This document shows, one piece after another, positions 8,060 to 14,703 of a stretch of 18,732 bases of DNA; position 1 is the stretch's first letter, and the number at the start of each line of letters is the position of its first letter. The notes under the pieces were generated by a model. That model was given only the letters and a program-made list of their open reading frames with translations, was not told where the DNA came from and did no database searches. Source of the DNA: Candidatus Woesebacteria bacterium. Its GTDB lineage: Bacteria > Patescibacteriota > Microgenomatia > UBA8517. The DNA lies in NCBI GenBank assembly GCA_030699485.1, contig JAUYMM010000078.1, positions 1 through 18,732 of the forward strand, given 5' to 3'. Both the position numbers and the translations under genes were made by a program.

Positions 8060-9095
8060 AACTTCTTCTCCAAAACAATTTTTAAAACTTTTTGATAATA
8101 AGACTTTAACCCAGATTACATCATATCGTTTTAACAAAATTCTTTCTTGGGATCATATTTTCGCTGTAACTACTTCAGATAAATATAAAAAAGAAATTAT
8201 AAAAGAAGTTCCAGAATTTGTAAGTGAAAATATAATAGTTGAGCCAATGAAAAGGAATACAGCAGCAGCACATGCATTGGGAGCCGTGTACATATTAAAG
8301 AAAGATCCAAAAGCAGTTATTTTGAATGAAGCAGCAGATCATTTGGTTGATCCGCAGAGAGAATATCTTAAAAATTTACTATCTGCCGCAAAGGCTGTTT
8401 ATGAAAAGGATTTACTTTTAGCAATAGGAATTAAACCAACTTATCCAAATGTGGGTTACGGATACATTAAAATGGGCGATAAATTGTATGAATCAGATGG
8501 AAAACATGTTTTTAAGTTAGACGCTTTTACTGAAAAACCTGACCTCGAGGTGGCAAAAAGATATTTAGCTCATGGAAAGTACTTCTGGAACGCAAATCAG
8601 TACGTATGGGGAGCAAAGAGTTTCCTTGATGCTTTATTAAAACATGCCCCCGAAATAGCTAAAGGAATGAATCTTATTGCTCAGGAAATTGGAACAAAGA
8701 ATGAAAGTGAAATAATAACTAAAGTATATAAAAGTCTCCCAGACGTATCTGTTGATTATGCTGTAAGTGAAAAAGCAAAGAATTTTATCATGATAATTGC
8801 GGATTATGGGTGGACGGATATTGGTGACTGGAAAGAAGTATGGGAGAATATTCCAAAAGATCATGGAGGAAATGTGATTATTAATGGTGATGAAGATGGT
8901 GGAGAAATAATTAATATAGATACAACAGACGCTCTAATTCATTCGGATGGTAGATTAATCGCTGCAATAGACGTTGATAATTTAATAATTGTTGATACAA
9001 AAGAAGCTTTACTTGTTTGCTCCAAAAGTCATGCTCAATCAGTAAAAAAGATAGTAGAATTGTTAAAAAAACAAGGTAGAAAAGAACTTCTTTAA
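7953..9095 (+). CDS. manC: Mannose-1-phosphate guanylyltransferase (GDP-mannose synthesis)
   Basis: Makes GDP-mannose from mannose-1-phosphate and GTP in the cytosol, supplying donor sugar for the glycosyltransferases upstream. The signature pyrophosphorylase loop GGGGTRLWP is at residues 25-33, followed by SPKQFLKLF, then VEPMKRNTAAAHALGA, TEKPDLEVAKRYL with YFWNANQYVW, and the late DYGWTDIGDWKEVW motif. At 380 residues it has the nucleotidyltransferase domain but no C-terminal cupin phosphomannose isomerase domain, so it is the monofunctional type. The start is uncertain. The ATG at 7953 lies 107 bases inside the preceding GT gene and adds a leader before KDHLYALL, where homologues usually start. 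A TTG at 8004 is possible, and without the adjacent 13-base duplication the two genes would be one fused frame. Confidence 0.88.
   Translation: MLKIFQKKISKEDYKDHLYALLVVGGGGTRLWPVSKTSSPKQFLKLFDNKTLTQITSYRFNKILSWDHIFAVTTSDKYKKEIIKEVPEFVSENIIVEPMKRNTAAAHALGAVYILKKDPKAVILNEAADHLVDPQREYLKNLLSAAKAVYEKDLLLAIGIKPTYPNVGYGYIKMGDKLYESDGKHVFKLDAFTEKPDLEVAKRYLAHGKYFWNANQYVWGAKSFLDALLKHAPEIAKGMNLIAQEIGTKNESEIITKVYKSLPDVSVDYAVSEKAKNFIMIIADYGWTDIGDWKEVWENIPKDHGGNVIINGDEDGGEIINIDTTDALIHSDGRLIAAIDVDNLIIVDTKEALLVCSKSHAQSVKKIVELLKKQGRKELL
7965..7990 (+). repeat. 13-base tandem duplication at the GT4/manC junction
   Basis: Two adjacent 13-base copies (7965-7977 and 7978-7990, TTTCAAAAGAARA) differ at one position. 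The first copy encodes SKEN in the GT4 frame, and the second encodes SKED in the manC frame. Because 13 is not a multiple of three, removing one copy would join the GT4 frame directly to the manC frame. Confidence 0.75.
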
Positions 9096-9098
9096 ATA

Positions 9099-9749
9099 AT
9101 GCTATTTGAAATTACAAAAAGACTAATAGATATAGTGTCCTCAATAGTTTTGTTAATTATTTTTTCCCCAATTATGTTTGTGACAGCTATAGCGATAAAA
9201 TTATCATCATTCGGAACAGTGCTTGTAGAGAAAGATAATAAAAGTGCACAACGTGTTGGAAAAAATGGCAAAATCTTTTATCATTACAAATTCCGTTCAA
9301 TGATGGTTAATGCTTATGAAATTATTAAAAATGATCCAAAATTTAAAAAACATTATGAAGAGTATAAAAAATCAAATTTTAAATTAACCAAAGATCCAAG
9401 AATAACATATGTCGGCAGATTTATAAGGAAATATTCGATTGATGAAACACCACAATTTTTTAATGTTTTAAAAGGTGAAATGAGCTTGGTTGGCCCAAGA
9501 CCATGTTTTGTCGAAGAACTAGAGGAACAGAAAAGAAAATTTCCAGAATGTAAGCAGTTTATAAATGAAATGTTAAAAGTGAAACCTGGAATAACTGGAT
9601 ATTGGCAAGTAAACGGTAGAAGTGACGTCAATTTTGATAAAAGAGTAGAGATGGATGCTTATTACGCAAGAAAAAAATCTTTATTTTTTGATTTGTTGAT
9701 AATAGCAAAGACTCCATGGGCTATGATTAGTGGTAAGGGTGCTGTATAA
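9099..9749 (+). CDS. Polyprenyl-phosphate phosphoglycosyltransferase (PglC/WcaJ type)
   Basis: Initiating enzyme that transfers a phospho-sugar from a UDP-sugar to undecaprenyl phosphate at the inner membrane face, starting the lipid-linked glycan. The 216-residue protein has the small monotopic layout: an N-terminal hydrophobic re-entrant/helix segment (residues ~11-33), then HYKFRSM near 62-68. The catalytic Asp-Glu pair is at 115-116 in SIDETPQFFNVLKGEMSLVG, with PRP after it, then PGITGYWQVNGRSD and a final D-x-Y-Y...D stretch. It lacks the extra N-terminal multi-helix domain of WbaP/WcaJ, so it is PglC-like in size. It follows manC after three bases and precedes the DUF4012 gene by 11 bases. 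The substrate sugar is not evident. Confidence 0.92.
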   Translation: MLFEITKRLIDIVSSIVLLIIFSPIMFVTAIAIKLSSFGTVLVEKDNKSAQRVGKNGKIFYHYKFRSMMVNAYEIIKNDPKFKKHYEEYKKSNFKLTKDPRITYVGRFIRKYSIDETPQFFNVLKGEMSLVGPRPCFVEELEEQKRKFPECKQFINEMLKVKPGITGYWQVNGRSDVNFDKRVEMDAYYARKKSLFFDLLIIAKTPWAMISGKGAV

Positions 9750-9760
9750 TTTTAAAAAAT

Positions 9761-11707
9761 ATGGAAAATGAACCTGCCATCTTAATTCCAAAAATTGATC
9801 CAGTAAAAAACGATATTGATATAGATCAAAAACAAAAAGTAAAAATTAAACCAAAATATATAGTTATTACTTCTGTAGTTTTATTAATTATCCTAATTTT
9901 TTCTATACCCATATTATTATTTGCAAATAAAGCTAAAAAAGTATATTCAGATTTATCACCTATCTTTTCAGCCTCAGAATTTGGAGATATTGAGAAAATA
10001 AAATCTGATTTTAATATTACAAAAAATTCAATCACTGAGCTTAAAAGTTCATATGGGTTAATTTCTTGGATGAAATTTGTTCCCTTTGCCGGTACTTATG
10101 TGAGTGATTTGGGTCATGGTATTAACGCATCTACAAAAGTTTTGGAAGCTGGTGAAATAACCTTTGTAACACTTGACCCATTTCTTTTGGAGCTTGGTTT
10201 TAAGAAAGATGATGGTACAGAAAGTGCAGAGAAATCAGCGCAAGAAAGAATTGATTTTGTTGTTAATGCTATACCTGAAATACTTCCTAAGACTGACGAA
10301 ATCACAAAAAAATTTGAGGAGGCTGAAGCTGAGTTATCAAAAATTGATCCAGATAAATATCCTGAAAATTATAAAGGTATAAATATTAGAGAAAAACTAA
10401 AAACAATTTTACGTCTATTTGAACAAGTTTCTTTATATGTTTCAGAAAGCAAACCTCTTCTTGAGAGTACTCCTTATTTGTTGGGTATGGAAACTGACAG
10501 AAATTATTTAGTTTTATTTCAAAATGACAAAGAACTAAGACCAACTGGAGGTTTTTTAACTGCCTACTCAGTTATGGCAGTTTCAAAAGCAAAATTTGAA
10601 CCAGTTTCCTCAGACGATATATACAATTTAGATGCTAAATACAAGCCTTCCTTTCCCGCGCCTGATGCAATAGTTGATCTTATTAAAGGTCCATATGTTT
10701 TGTCTCAAAATATTAGGTTAAGAGACATTAATTACAGTCCTGATTACAAAGTGGCTATGGATTTATTTTCGAGAGAAGCAGAAAAAGTGGGAATGAAAGG
10801 AATTGATGGAATTATAGCAGTTGATACTGGTCTTTTAGTTAATTTACTTAATGCCTTAGGTGAAATAGGGGTTCCTGGATTTGGAAACTATTCAACTAAG
10901 ATAGAACCAAAATGCAATTGTCCTCAGGTTATATATGAGCTTGAAAGTTTTGCAGACATTGAGGGACCAATTATTTGGGATCCAATAACAGGAAAAATTA
11001 TTTTAAGTCCCAAAAATATGGATAATAGAAAAAAAATAATAGGACCTTTAATGAATTCAATATTAGCTAATGCTTTTGCTCAACCAAAAGAAAAAATCCC
11101 AGGACTATTAGATGCTATTTTTAAATCTGTAATTGAAAAACATGTTTTATTTTACATGTTTGACATGAAAGCACAAATGGCTGTTGAAGGCTTTGGTATT
11201 GCTGGAAGAATTGATGATTATCAAGGTGATTATCTTCACATTAATGATTCAAATTTGGGTGGAAGAAAATCAAATTTATACGTAAAACAAGAAGTTGAAC
11301 AAGAAATATCAGTAATTAAAGATGGAATGATTGAAAAAAGTGTGACTATTACTTATCAAAACCCAGAAAAATATGATGGTTGGCTTAATTCTGTTTTACC
11401 AAACTGGGTTAGAGTTTACGTCCCACAGGGAAGCAAATTAATTGCAGTAGAAGGACTTGAAAAGCAATATGATACAGTTACAGAGCTTAATAAAACAGTT
11501 TTTTCGGGTTATTTTAAATTAAGACCAGAGGGGGTCTCAAAAGTAACTTTTAAATATTTACTACCTTTTAAAAAAGCTAGTGGAGATTACCGAATGCTTA
11601 TTCAAAAACAACCTGGAACTGATGCCCCACTTTATACGGTCAGAAGTAGCAAAACAGAAGAAGAATTTCTGTTAAATACAGACAAAGAATTAAGAATTAA
11701 GATATGA
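9761..11707 (+). CDS. DUF4012-domain membrane-anchored surface protein
   Basis: A 648-residue protein with a charged cytoplasmic N-terminus (~30 residues), one transmembrane helix (residues ~31-54) and a large extracytoplasmic part. A predicted helical/coiled region (~60-230) precedes the DUF4012 core. The core shows its hallmark RNYLVLFQNDKELRPTGGF near residues 246-265, followed by a region resembling the LytR-CpsA-Psr-like fold seen in such proteins and a C-terminal beta-rich segment (~510-640). The biochemical function of DUF4012 is not established. It recurs beside polysaccharide gene clusters in CPR bacteria and Actinobacteria, which suggests a part in glycan export, attachment or cell-surface assembly (inference). 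The stop overlaps recO as ATGA, so a cell-surface gene is coupled to a DNA-repair gene. Confidence 0.85.
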   Translation: MENEPAILIPKIDPVKNDIDIDQKQKVKIKPKYIVITSVVLLIILIFSIPILLFANKAKKVYSDLSPIFSASEFGDIEKIKSDFNITKNSITELKSSYGLISWMKFVPFAGTYVSDLGHGINASTKVLEAGEITFVTLDPFLLELGFKKDDGTESAEKSAQERIDFVVNAIPEILPKTDEITKKFEEAEAELSKIDPDKYPENYKGINIREKLKTILRLFEQVSLYVSESKPLLESTPYLLGMETDRNYLVLFQNDKELRPTGGFLTAYSVMAVSKAKFEPVSSDDIYNLDAKYKPSFPAPDAIVDLIKGPYVLSQNIRLRDINYSPDYKVAMDLFSREAEKVGMKGIDGIIAVDTGLLVNLLNALGEIGVPGFGNYSTKIEPKCNCPQVIYELESFADIEGPIIWDPITGKIILSPKNMDNRKKIIGPLMNSILANAFAQPKEKIPGLLDAIFKSVIEKHVLFYMFDMKAQMAVEGFGIAGRIDDYQGDYLHINDSNLGGRKSNLYVKQEVEQEISVIKDGMIEKSVTITYQNPEKYDGWLNSVLPNWVRVYVPQGSKLIAVEGLEKQYDTVTELNKTVFSGYFKLRPEGVSKVTFKYLLPFKKASGDYRMLIQKQPGTDAPLYTVRSSKTEEEFLLNTDKELRIKI

Positions 11708-12249
11708 AATTCCGGACATATTCTTCAGAGGGGATAATACTATCCAGAAAAAATTATAGTGAGGCAGATAGAATATTGATTGTATTATCAAAGCATTTTG
11801 GTAAGTTAAGTTTGCTTGCAAAAGGAATTAGAAAAATAAAATCAAAAAAAAGAGGTCATTTAGAGATTTTTTCTAGAGTAAAATTTTCTGCAGTAAAAAC
11901 AAATGGGATGGGTATTATAACTGAGGTAGAAACGATAAATGATTTTAACATGGTTCGTACCAATTTAAACAAAGTATCACTTGCTTATTATTTTTGTGAA
12001 GTTGTAAATAAAATAACACATGAAGATGGACATGCGTCTACGGTTTATGGTCTACTGTCTACGGCTTTAGAACAACTAGAACAAGAAACAGAACTTAAGA
12101 AGCTACGTATGAAGTTTATCTATGATTTACTTACAAATATGGGTTATTGGCCAATTGGTAAAAAATTGATTGAAGCAGATATTGTTTTAGATGATGTAAT
12201 AGAGAGAAAAATTAACTCTGTCAGAGTTGGTAAAAAAGTATTAGAATGA
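11704..12249 (+). CDS. recO: DNA recombination mediator RecO, short form
   Basis: RecO binds single-stranded DNA and, with RecR, helps load RecA at gaps and breaks. The N-terminal OB-fold is clear: TYSSEGIILSRKNYSEADRI, then LSLLAKGIRKIKSKKRGHLE and a VKTN...ITEVETI strand. A helical domain follows, including LRMKFIYDLLTNMGYWP. At 181 residues it is about 60 shorter than typical RecO (~240). The usual zinc-binding cysteines after the LGYxP segment are absent, and the protein ends in a short basic tail. Such trimmed RecO proteins occur in CPR genomes, so it is probably functional, not broken. The gene overlaps both neighbours in ATGA fashion (11704-11707 and 12246-12249). Confidence 0.82.
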   Translation: MKFRTYSSEGIILSRKNYSEADRILIVLSKHFGKLSLLAKGIRKIKSKKRGHLEIFSRVKFSAVKTNGMGIITEVETINDFNMVRTNLNKVSLAYYFCEVVNKITHEDGHASTVYGLLSTALEQLEQETELKKLRMKFIYDLLTNMGYWPIGKKLIEADIVLDDVIERKINSVRVGKKVLE

Positions 12250-12641
12250 TTAATATGAAAGGCTACAAAGCAAATATTGAAGAGTTGACTTTAGCCAATT
12301 CTTATTTTCGTCAAGTGTTACATACCTCAAAAAATTTTCAATTAGTAGTAATGGTCTTAAAACCAAGTGAAGACATTGGTTTTGAAATTCATAACGATAA
12401 TGATCAATTTTTTAGAATTGAAGAGGGTAATGGTAAAGTAATAATTGATGATACTGAATATGAACTAGGTGATGGTGATTCTGTAATTGTTCCAAAAGGT
12501 GCAAAACATAATATTATTAATACTTCAGATACTAATTATTTAAAATTCTACACAATTTATGGGCCTCCACACCACAAGGATAAAACAATTCATAAAACAA
12601 AAGAGGAAGCACTATCTTCTGAAGAAGAATTTATAATATAA
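12246..12641 (+). CDS. Single-domain cupin protein
   Basis: A 131-residue double-stranded beta-helix (cupin) protein, cytosolic. Cupin motif 2 is a textbook match: G-D-S-V-I-V-P-K-G-A-K-H-N-I-I-N fits G(X)5PXG(X)2H(X)3N. Motif 1 is around FEIHNDNDQFFRIEEGNGKV, with His, Asp/Gln and Glu as possible metal ligands. The tail YTIYGPPHHKDKTIHKTKEEA is highly characteristic of a widespread small cupin subfamily often labelled 'mannose-6-phosphate isomerase-like', for which no activity is proven. Because ManC here lacks a PMI domain, a sugar-phosphate role is tempting but unsupported. The start overlaps recO by four bases; a second ATG at 12255 (MKGYKANIEEL) may be the true start. Confidence 0.85.
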   Translation: MINMKGYKANIEELTLANSYFRQVLHTSKNFQLVVMVLKPSEDIGFEIHNDNDQFFRIEEGNGKVIIDDTEYELGDGDSVIVPKGAKHNIINTSDTNYLKFYTIYGPPHHKDKTIHKTKEEALSSEEEFII

Positions 12642-12648
12642 TGTTTTT

Positions 12649-13905
12649 ATGGACATGATGGAAAAAATTGTAGCACTTGCAAAACGCAGAGGTTTTATAT
12701 TTCAAAGCAGTGAAATTTATGGTGGTTATAGAGGATTTTGGGATTATGGACCAGCTGGAGTAGAGCTTAAGAAAAATATAAAAAATGAATGGTGGAAAAC
12801 CATGGTTTATGAAAGAGAAGATGTTGTAGGAATTGATGCTTCAATTGTTATGAACCCCGTCGTTTGGGAAAAATCAGGCCATTTAACTGCTTTTACAGAT
12901 CCATTAGTAGAATGCAAAGAATGCCACAAAAGATTTAGAGAGGATCAAAAAGACACTCATGAACATAATGATTGGACTGAAGCTAAAACATTTAACTTAA
13001 TGACTGAAGTTTTACTTGGAACTACTGAACCAAAAGAAATATCTTATTTAAGGGGGGAAATTACACAAGGAGTTTTTGTTAATTTTAAAAATGTAGTCGA
13101 CTCCACAAGAGTAAAAATTCCCTTTGGTATAGCGCAAATTGGAAAAGCATTCAGAAATGAAGTAACCCCTGGTAATTTCACATTTAGATCAAGAGAATTT
13201 GAACAGATGGAACTTGAATATTTTGTAAAACCAGATGAGAAAGAATCAAAGAAAACATTTGAAGATTTTAAAGAGATAAGGATGAACTGGTATAAAAGTT
13301 TAGGAATGAATACCAAAAAACTTCATTTTGCAGACCATACACAGGACAAAATAGCTCATTATGCAAAATATGCAACAGATATAGAATATGAGGCTCCTTT
13401 TGGATGGAGTGAGATGGAAGGAATACATCACAGAGGTGATTATGATTTAAAAAGTCATGATTTAAAATACAAAGATAACCTTACAAATGTAGAATATACA
13501 CCTTGGGTAATTGAAACTTCAGGAGGAGTAGACAGGGCAACTTTATTTTTCTTGATTGACTCATATACTGAGGATGGAGATAGGATATATCTTAAACTTA
13601 ATCCAAAAATTACTCCATATAAGGTTGCAGTATTTCCACTTTTGGGTAATAAACCAGAACTTACTAAAAAAGCAAGAGAAATATACAAAGATTTGAAGAA
13701 ATCAATGGTAGTTACTTGGGATGATAGGGGAAATATTGGAAAACGTTATTTTGCACAAGATGAAATAGGTACTCCATGGTGTGTAACTGTCGATTTTGAC
13801 AGTTTAAAAGATAATTCAGTCACTGTCCGCGACCGTGATACAGGCAAGCAAGAAAGAATCGAAATCAATAAACTTCAGGAATATTTTGAAGAAAAATTAA
13901 AATAA
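12649..13905 (+). CDS. glyQS: Glycyl-tRNA synthetase (class II, alpha2 type)
   Basis: Charges tRNA-Gly with glycine for translation. The N-terminus has RRGFIFQSSEIYGGYRGFWDYGPAG, typical of the single-chain dimeric enzyme. Class II motif 2 is at ~168-193 (FRNEVTPGNFTFRSREFEQM), motif 3 at ~290-305 (TSGGVDRATLFF), and the C-terminal anticodon-binding domain starts at VAVFPLLGNKPEL. At 418 residues it is compact. A CKECHKRFR pair of cysteines (residues 89 and 92) is present, but the second CPxCG-like pair often found before the FNLM strand is missing; nearby THEHNDW histidines might substitute. ATGs at 12649, 12655 and 12658 are all possible starts. The gene ends against the palindrome of the transposase island and converges with it. 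Confidence 0.95.
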   Translation: MDMMEKIVALAKRRGFIFQSSEIYGGYRGFWDYGPAGVELKKNIKNEWWKTMVYEREDVVGIDASIVMNPVVWEKSGHLTAFTDPLVECKECHKRFREDQKDTHEHNDWTEAKTFNLMTEVLLGTTEPKEISYLRGEITQGVFVNFKNVVDSTRVKIPFGIAQIGKAFRNEVTPGNFTFRSREFEQMELEYFVKPDEKESKKTFEDFKEIRMNWYKSLGMNTKKLHFADHTQDKIAHYAKYATDIEYEAPFGWSEMEGIHHRGDYDLKSHDLKYKDNLTNVEYTPWVIETSGGVDRATLFFLIDSYTEDGDRIYLKLNPKITPYKVAVFPLLGNKPELTKKAREIYKDLKKSMVVTWDDRGNIGKRYFAQDEIGTPWCVTVDFDSLKDNSVTVRDRDTGKQERIEINKLQEYFEEKLK

Positions 13906-13906
13906 G

Positions 13907-13940
13907 AAATCCCACAAATCCCACCCAGGGGGTGGGATTT
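13907..13940 (+). repeat. REP-like palindromic element C at the transposase 3' end
   Basis: Two adjacent 9-base direct copies of AAATCCCAC (13907-13915 and 13916-13924) are followed by a complementary arm ending at 13940. The main hairpin is an 11-bp perfect stem (13916-13926 with 13930-13940) with a three-base loop. Its core ATCCCACCCAGGGGGTGGGAT is a close relative of elements A and B. It lies directly after the glyQS stop, and its last arm includes the stop codon of the convergent transposase gene. It could act as a two-way transcription terminator, although no U-run follows on the plus strand. Confidence 0.75.
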
Positions 13941-14610
13941 AATCAAAAGTTAGGTGTTTGATATTTTCTAATTCTTTTTGATAATCTGCGTTATCAAGTA
14001 CAAAATTCTTGTAGGAATCTCTGGTTTTAAAGCTACTTAAGATATCGTCTTTTTTACAAATGGGGAATTTAACTCCGTCAACATATTCAGATAAAGACGA
14101 CCAAGAGTAAATTAACAGTTTATTAAAATCCTTGACAATTCCAGATGAATAAGGATTTAAATGAATATATCTAGAAACATGTAACAATTGTTCTTCACTA
14201 TCAATTCTAACTGCTCTAAACGGCCCTTGGAATAGTGGTCCAATCCTTTCATTTTTGATATTAAAATATCTAACATAACTATTTTGCAAATTACCAAGTA
14301 GTTTTGTGACACCATTTTCGCTATTTTGTTTTAGCAATAGATGAAAGTGATTTGGCATAAAACAATAAGATAAAATATCTGCATGCTTTTTAGTTTTATC
14401 TAGTCTATTCCAAATTTCTTGCCTTTGATCACCTGATAATTTTGTAAACTTTGAGTATTTGATTGGATAATCAATGAAATTATAGAATTTAAGAAGTAGT
14501 AAAAACCTATTATATTCGTATTTTGTTTTAAAAATTTGTCTTTTATTCACTCCACGATTAAAAACATGATAATAATAATTTTCTACAAGCGGAGTGTGTC
14601 GAGCTGGCAT
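13939..14610 (-). CDS. REP-associated tyrosine transposase (RAYT, Y1_Tnp/HUH)
   Basis: Single-strand DNA endonuclease/transposase of the IS200-like HUH superfamily. The 223-residue protein starts MPARHTPLVENYYYHVFNRGVNKRQIF, where HVFNRG is the family's first strand. The metal-binding HUH motif is at H88-x-H90 in CFMPNHFHLLLK. The catalytic tyrosine is expected at Y112 or Y115 in SYVRYFN, followed by GPLFQGPFRAV and LLHVSRYIHLNP, a RAYT hallmark. The frame is open upstream to an ATG at 14673, but those residues translate the palindrome B, so the ATG at 14610 is preferred. A TATAAT (14617-14622 complement) sits just seven bases before it. The gene is opposite in direction to everything else in the window and converges on glyQS. 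RAYT proteins cut and process REP hairpins. Confidence 0.9.
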   Translation of the reverse strand: MPARHTPLVENYYYHVFNRGVNKRQIFKTKYEYNRFLLLLKFYNFIDYPIKYSKFTKLSGDQRQEIWNRLDKTKKHADILSYCFMPNHFHLLLKQNSENGVTKLLGNLQNSYVRYFNIKNERIGPLFQGPFRAVRIDSEEQLLHVSRYIHLNPYSSGIVKDFNKLLIYSWSSLSEYVDGVKFPICKKDDILSSFKTRDSYKNFVLDNADYQKELENIKHLTFD

Positions 14611-14616
14611 TATTTC

Positions 14617-14622
14617 ATTATA
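14617..14622 (-). promoter_or_regulatory. Probable -10 box of the transposase gene
   Basis: The minus strand reads TATAAT here, placing a transcription start close to the ATG at 14610, i.e. a near-leaderless mRNA. The -35 position falls inside palindrome B (GGATTA), which is a poor match, so the repeat itself may influence this promoter. Confidence 0.4.
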
Positions 14623-14624
14623 TA

Positions 14625-14661
14625 CCGAGGTGGCAATAGTAATCCACCCCAGGGGTGGGAT
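14625..14661 (+). repeat. REP-like palindromic element B upstream of RAYT
   Basis: 37 bases matching element A (7497-7533) at 35 positions. The arms are GGTGG at 14629-14633, CCACCCC at 14644-14650 and GGGGTGG at 14652-14658, so the middle arm can pair with either neighbour. It lies between the divergent promoters of the transposase gene and the membrane-protein gene at 14704. Confidence 0.85.
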
Positions 14662-14666
14662 GCTTC

Positions 14667-14696
14667 TTGACATATGTGTAATAAAAATTGCAAAAT
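14667..14696 (+). promoter_or_regulatory. Probable promoter of the 14704 gene (leaderless)
   Basis: A perfect TTGACA (14667-14672) is followed after 18 bases by CAAAAT (14691-14696). A transcript from this pair would begin about at the ATG at 14704, so the mRNA would have essentially no leader. The same -10 variant CAAAAT occurs in the mraZ promoter. Confidence 0.5.
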
Positions 14697-14703
14697 AGAT
14701 TAG

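Larger units (their letters stand above)
13907..14661 (-). mobile_element. RAYT-REP unit: transposase gene bracketed by palindromes
   Basis: The minus-strand Y1 transposase gene is enclosed by palindrome C (13907-13940) on its 3' side and palindrome B (14625-14661) just upstream of its start. This is the usual layout of a REP-associated tyrosine transposase with its cognate repeats. RAYT genes are generally single-copy and domesticated, not freely mobile insertion sequences; their REP hairpins are what spreads. No longer terminal inverted repeats or target duplications were found around the unit. Confidence 0.55.

Noticed and set aside
8544..8557. CTCGAGGTGGCA in manC resembles the 5' part of elements A and B
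   Set aside because: The palindromic arms are absent, and the bases encode the conserved EKPDLEVAK segment, so the match is probably chance.
11520..11538. AGACC...GGTCT short inverted repeat in the DUF4012 gene
   Set aside because: Only five pairs with a purine loop, expected by chance, and no resemblance to the other repeats.
14611..14673. Longer transposase ORF starting at the ATG at 14673
   Set aside because: The extra 21 residues are a translation of palindrome B; family members begin shortly before the YYHVFNRG strand, matching the ATG at 14610.
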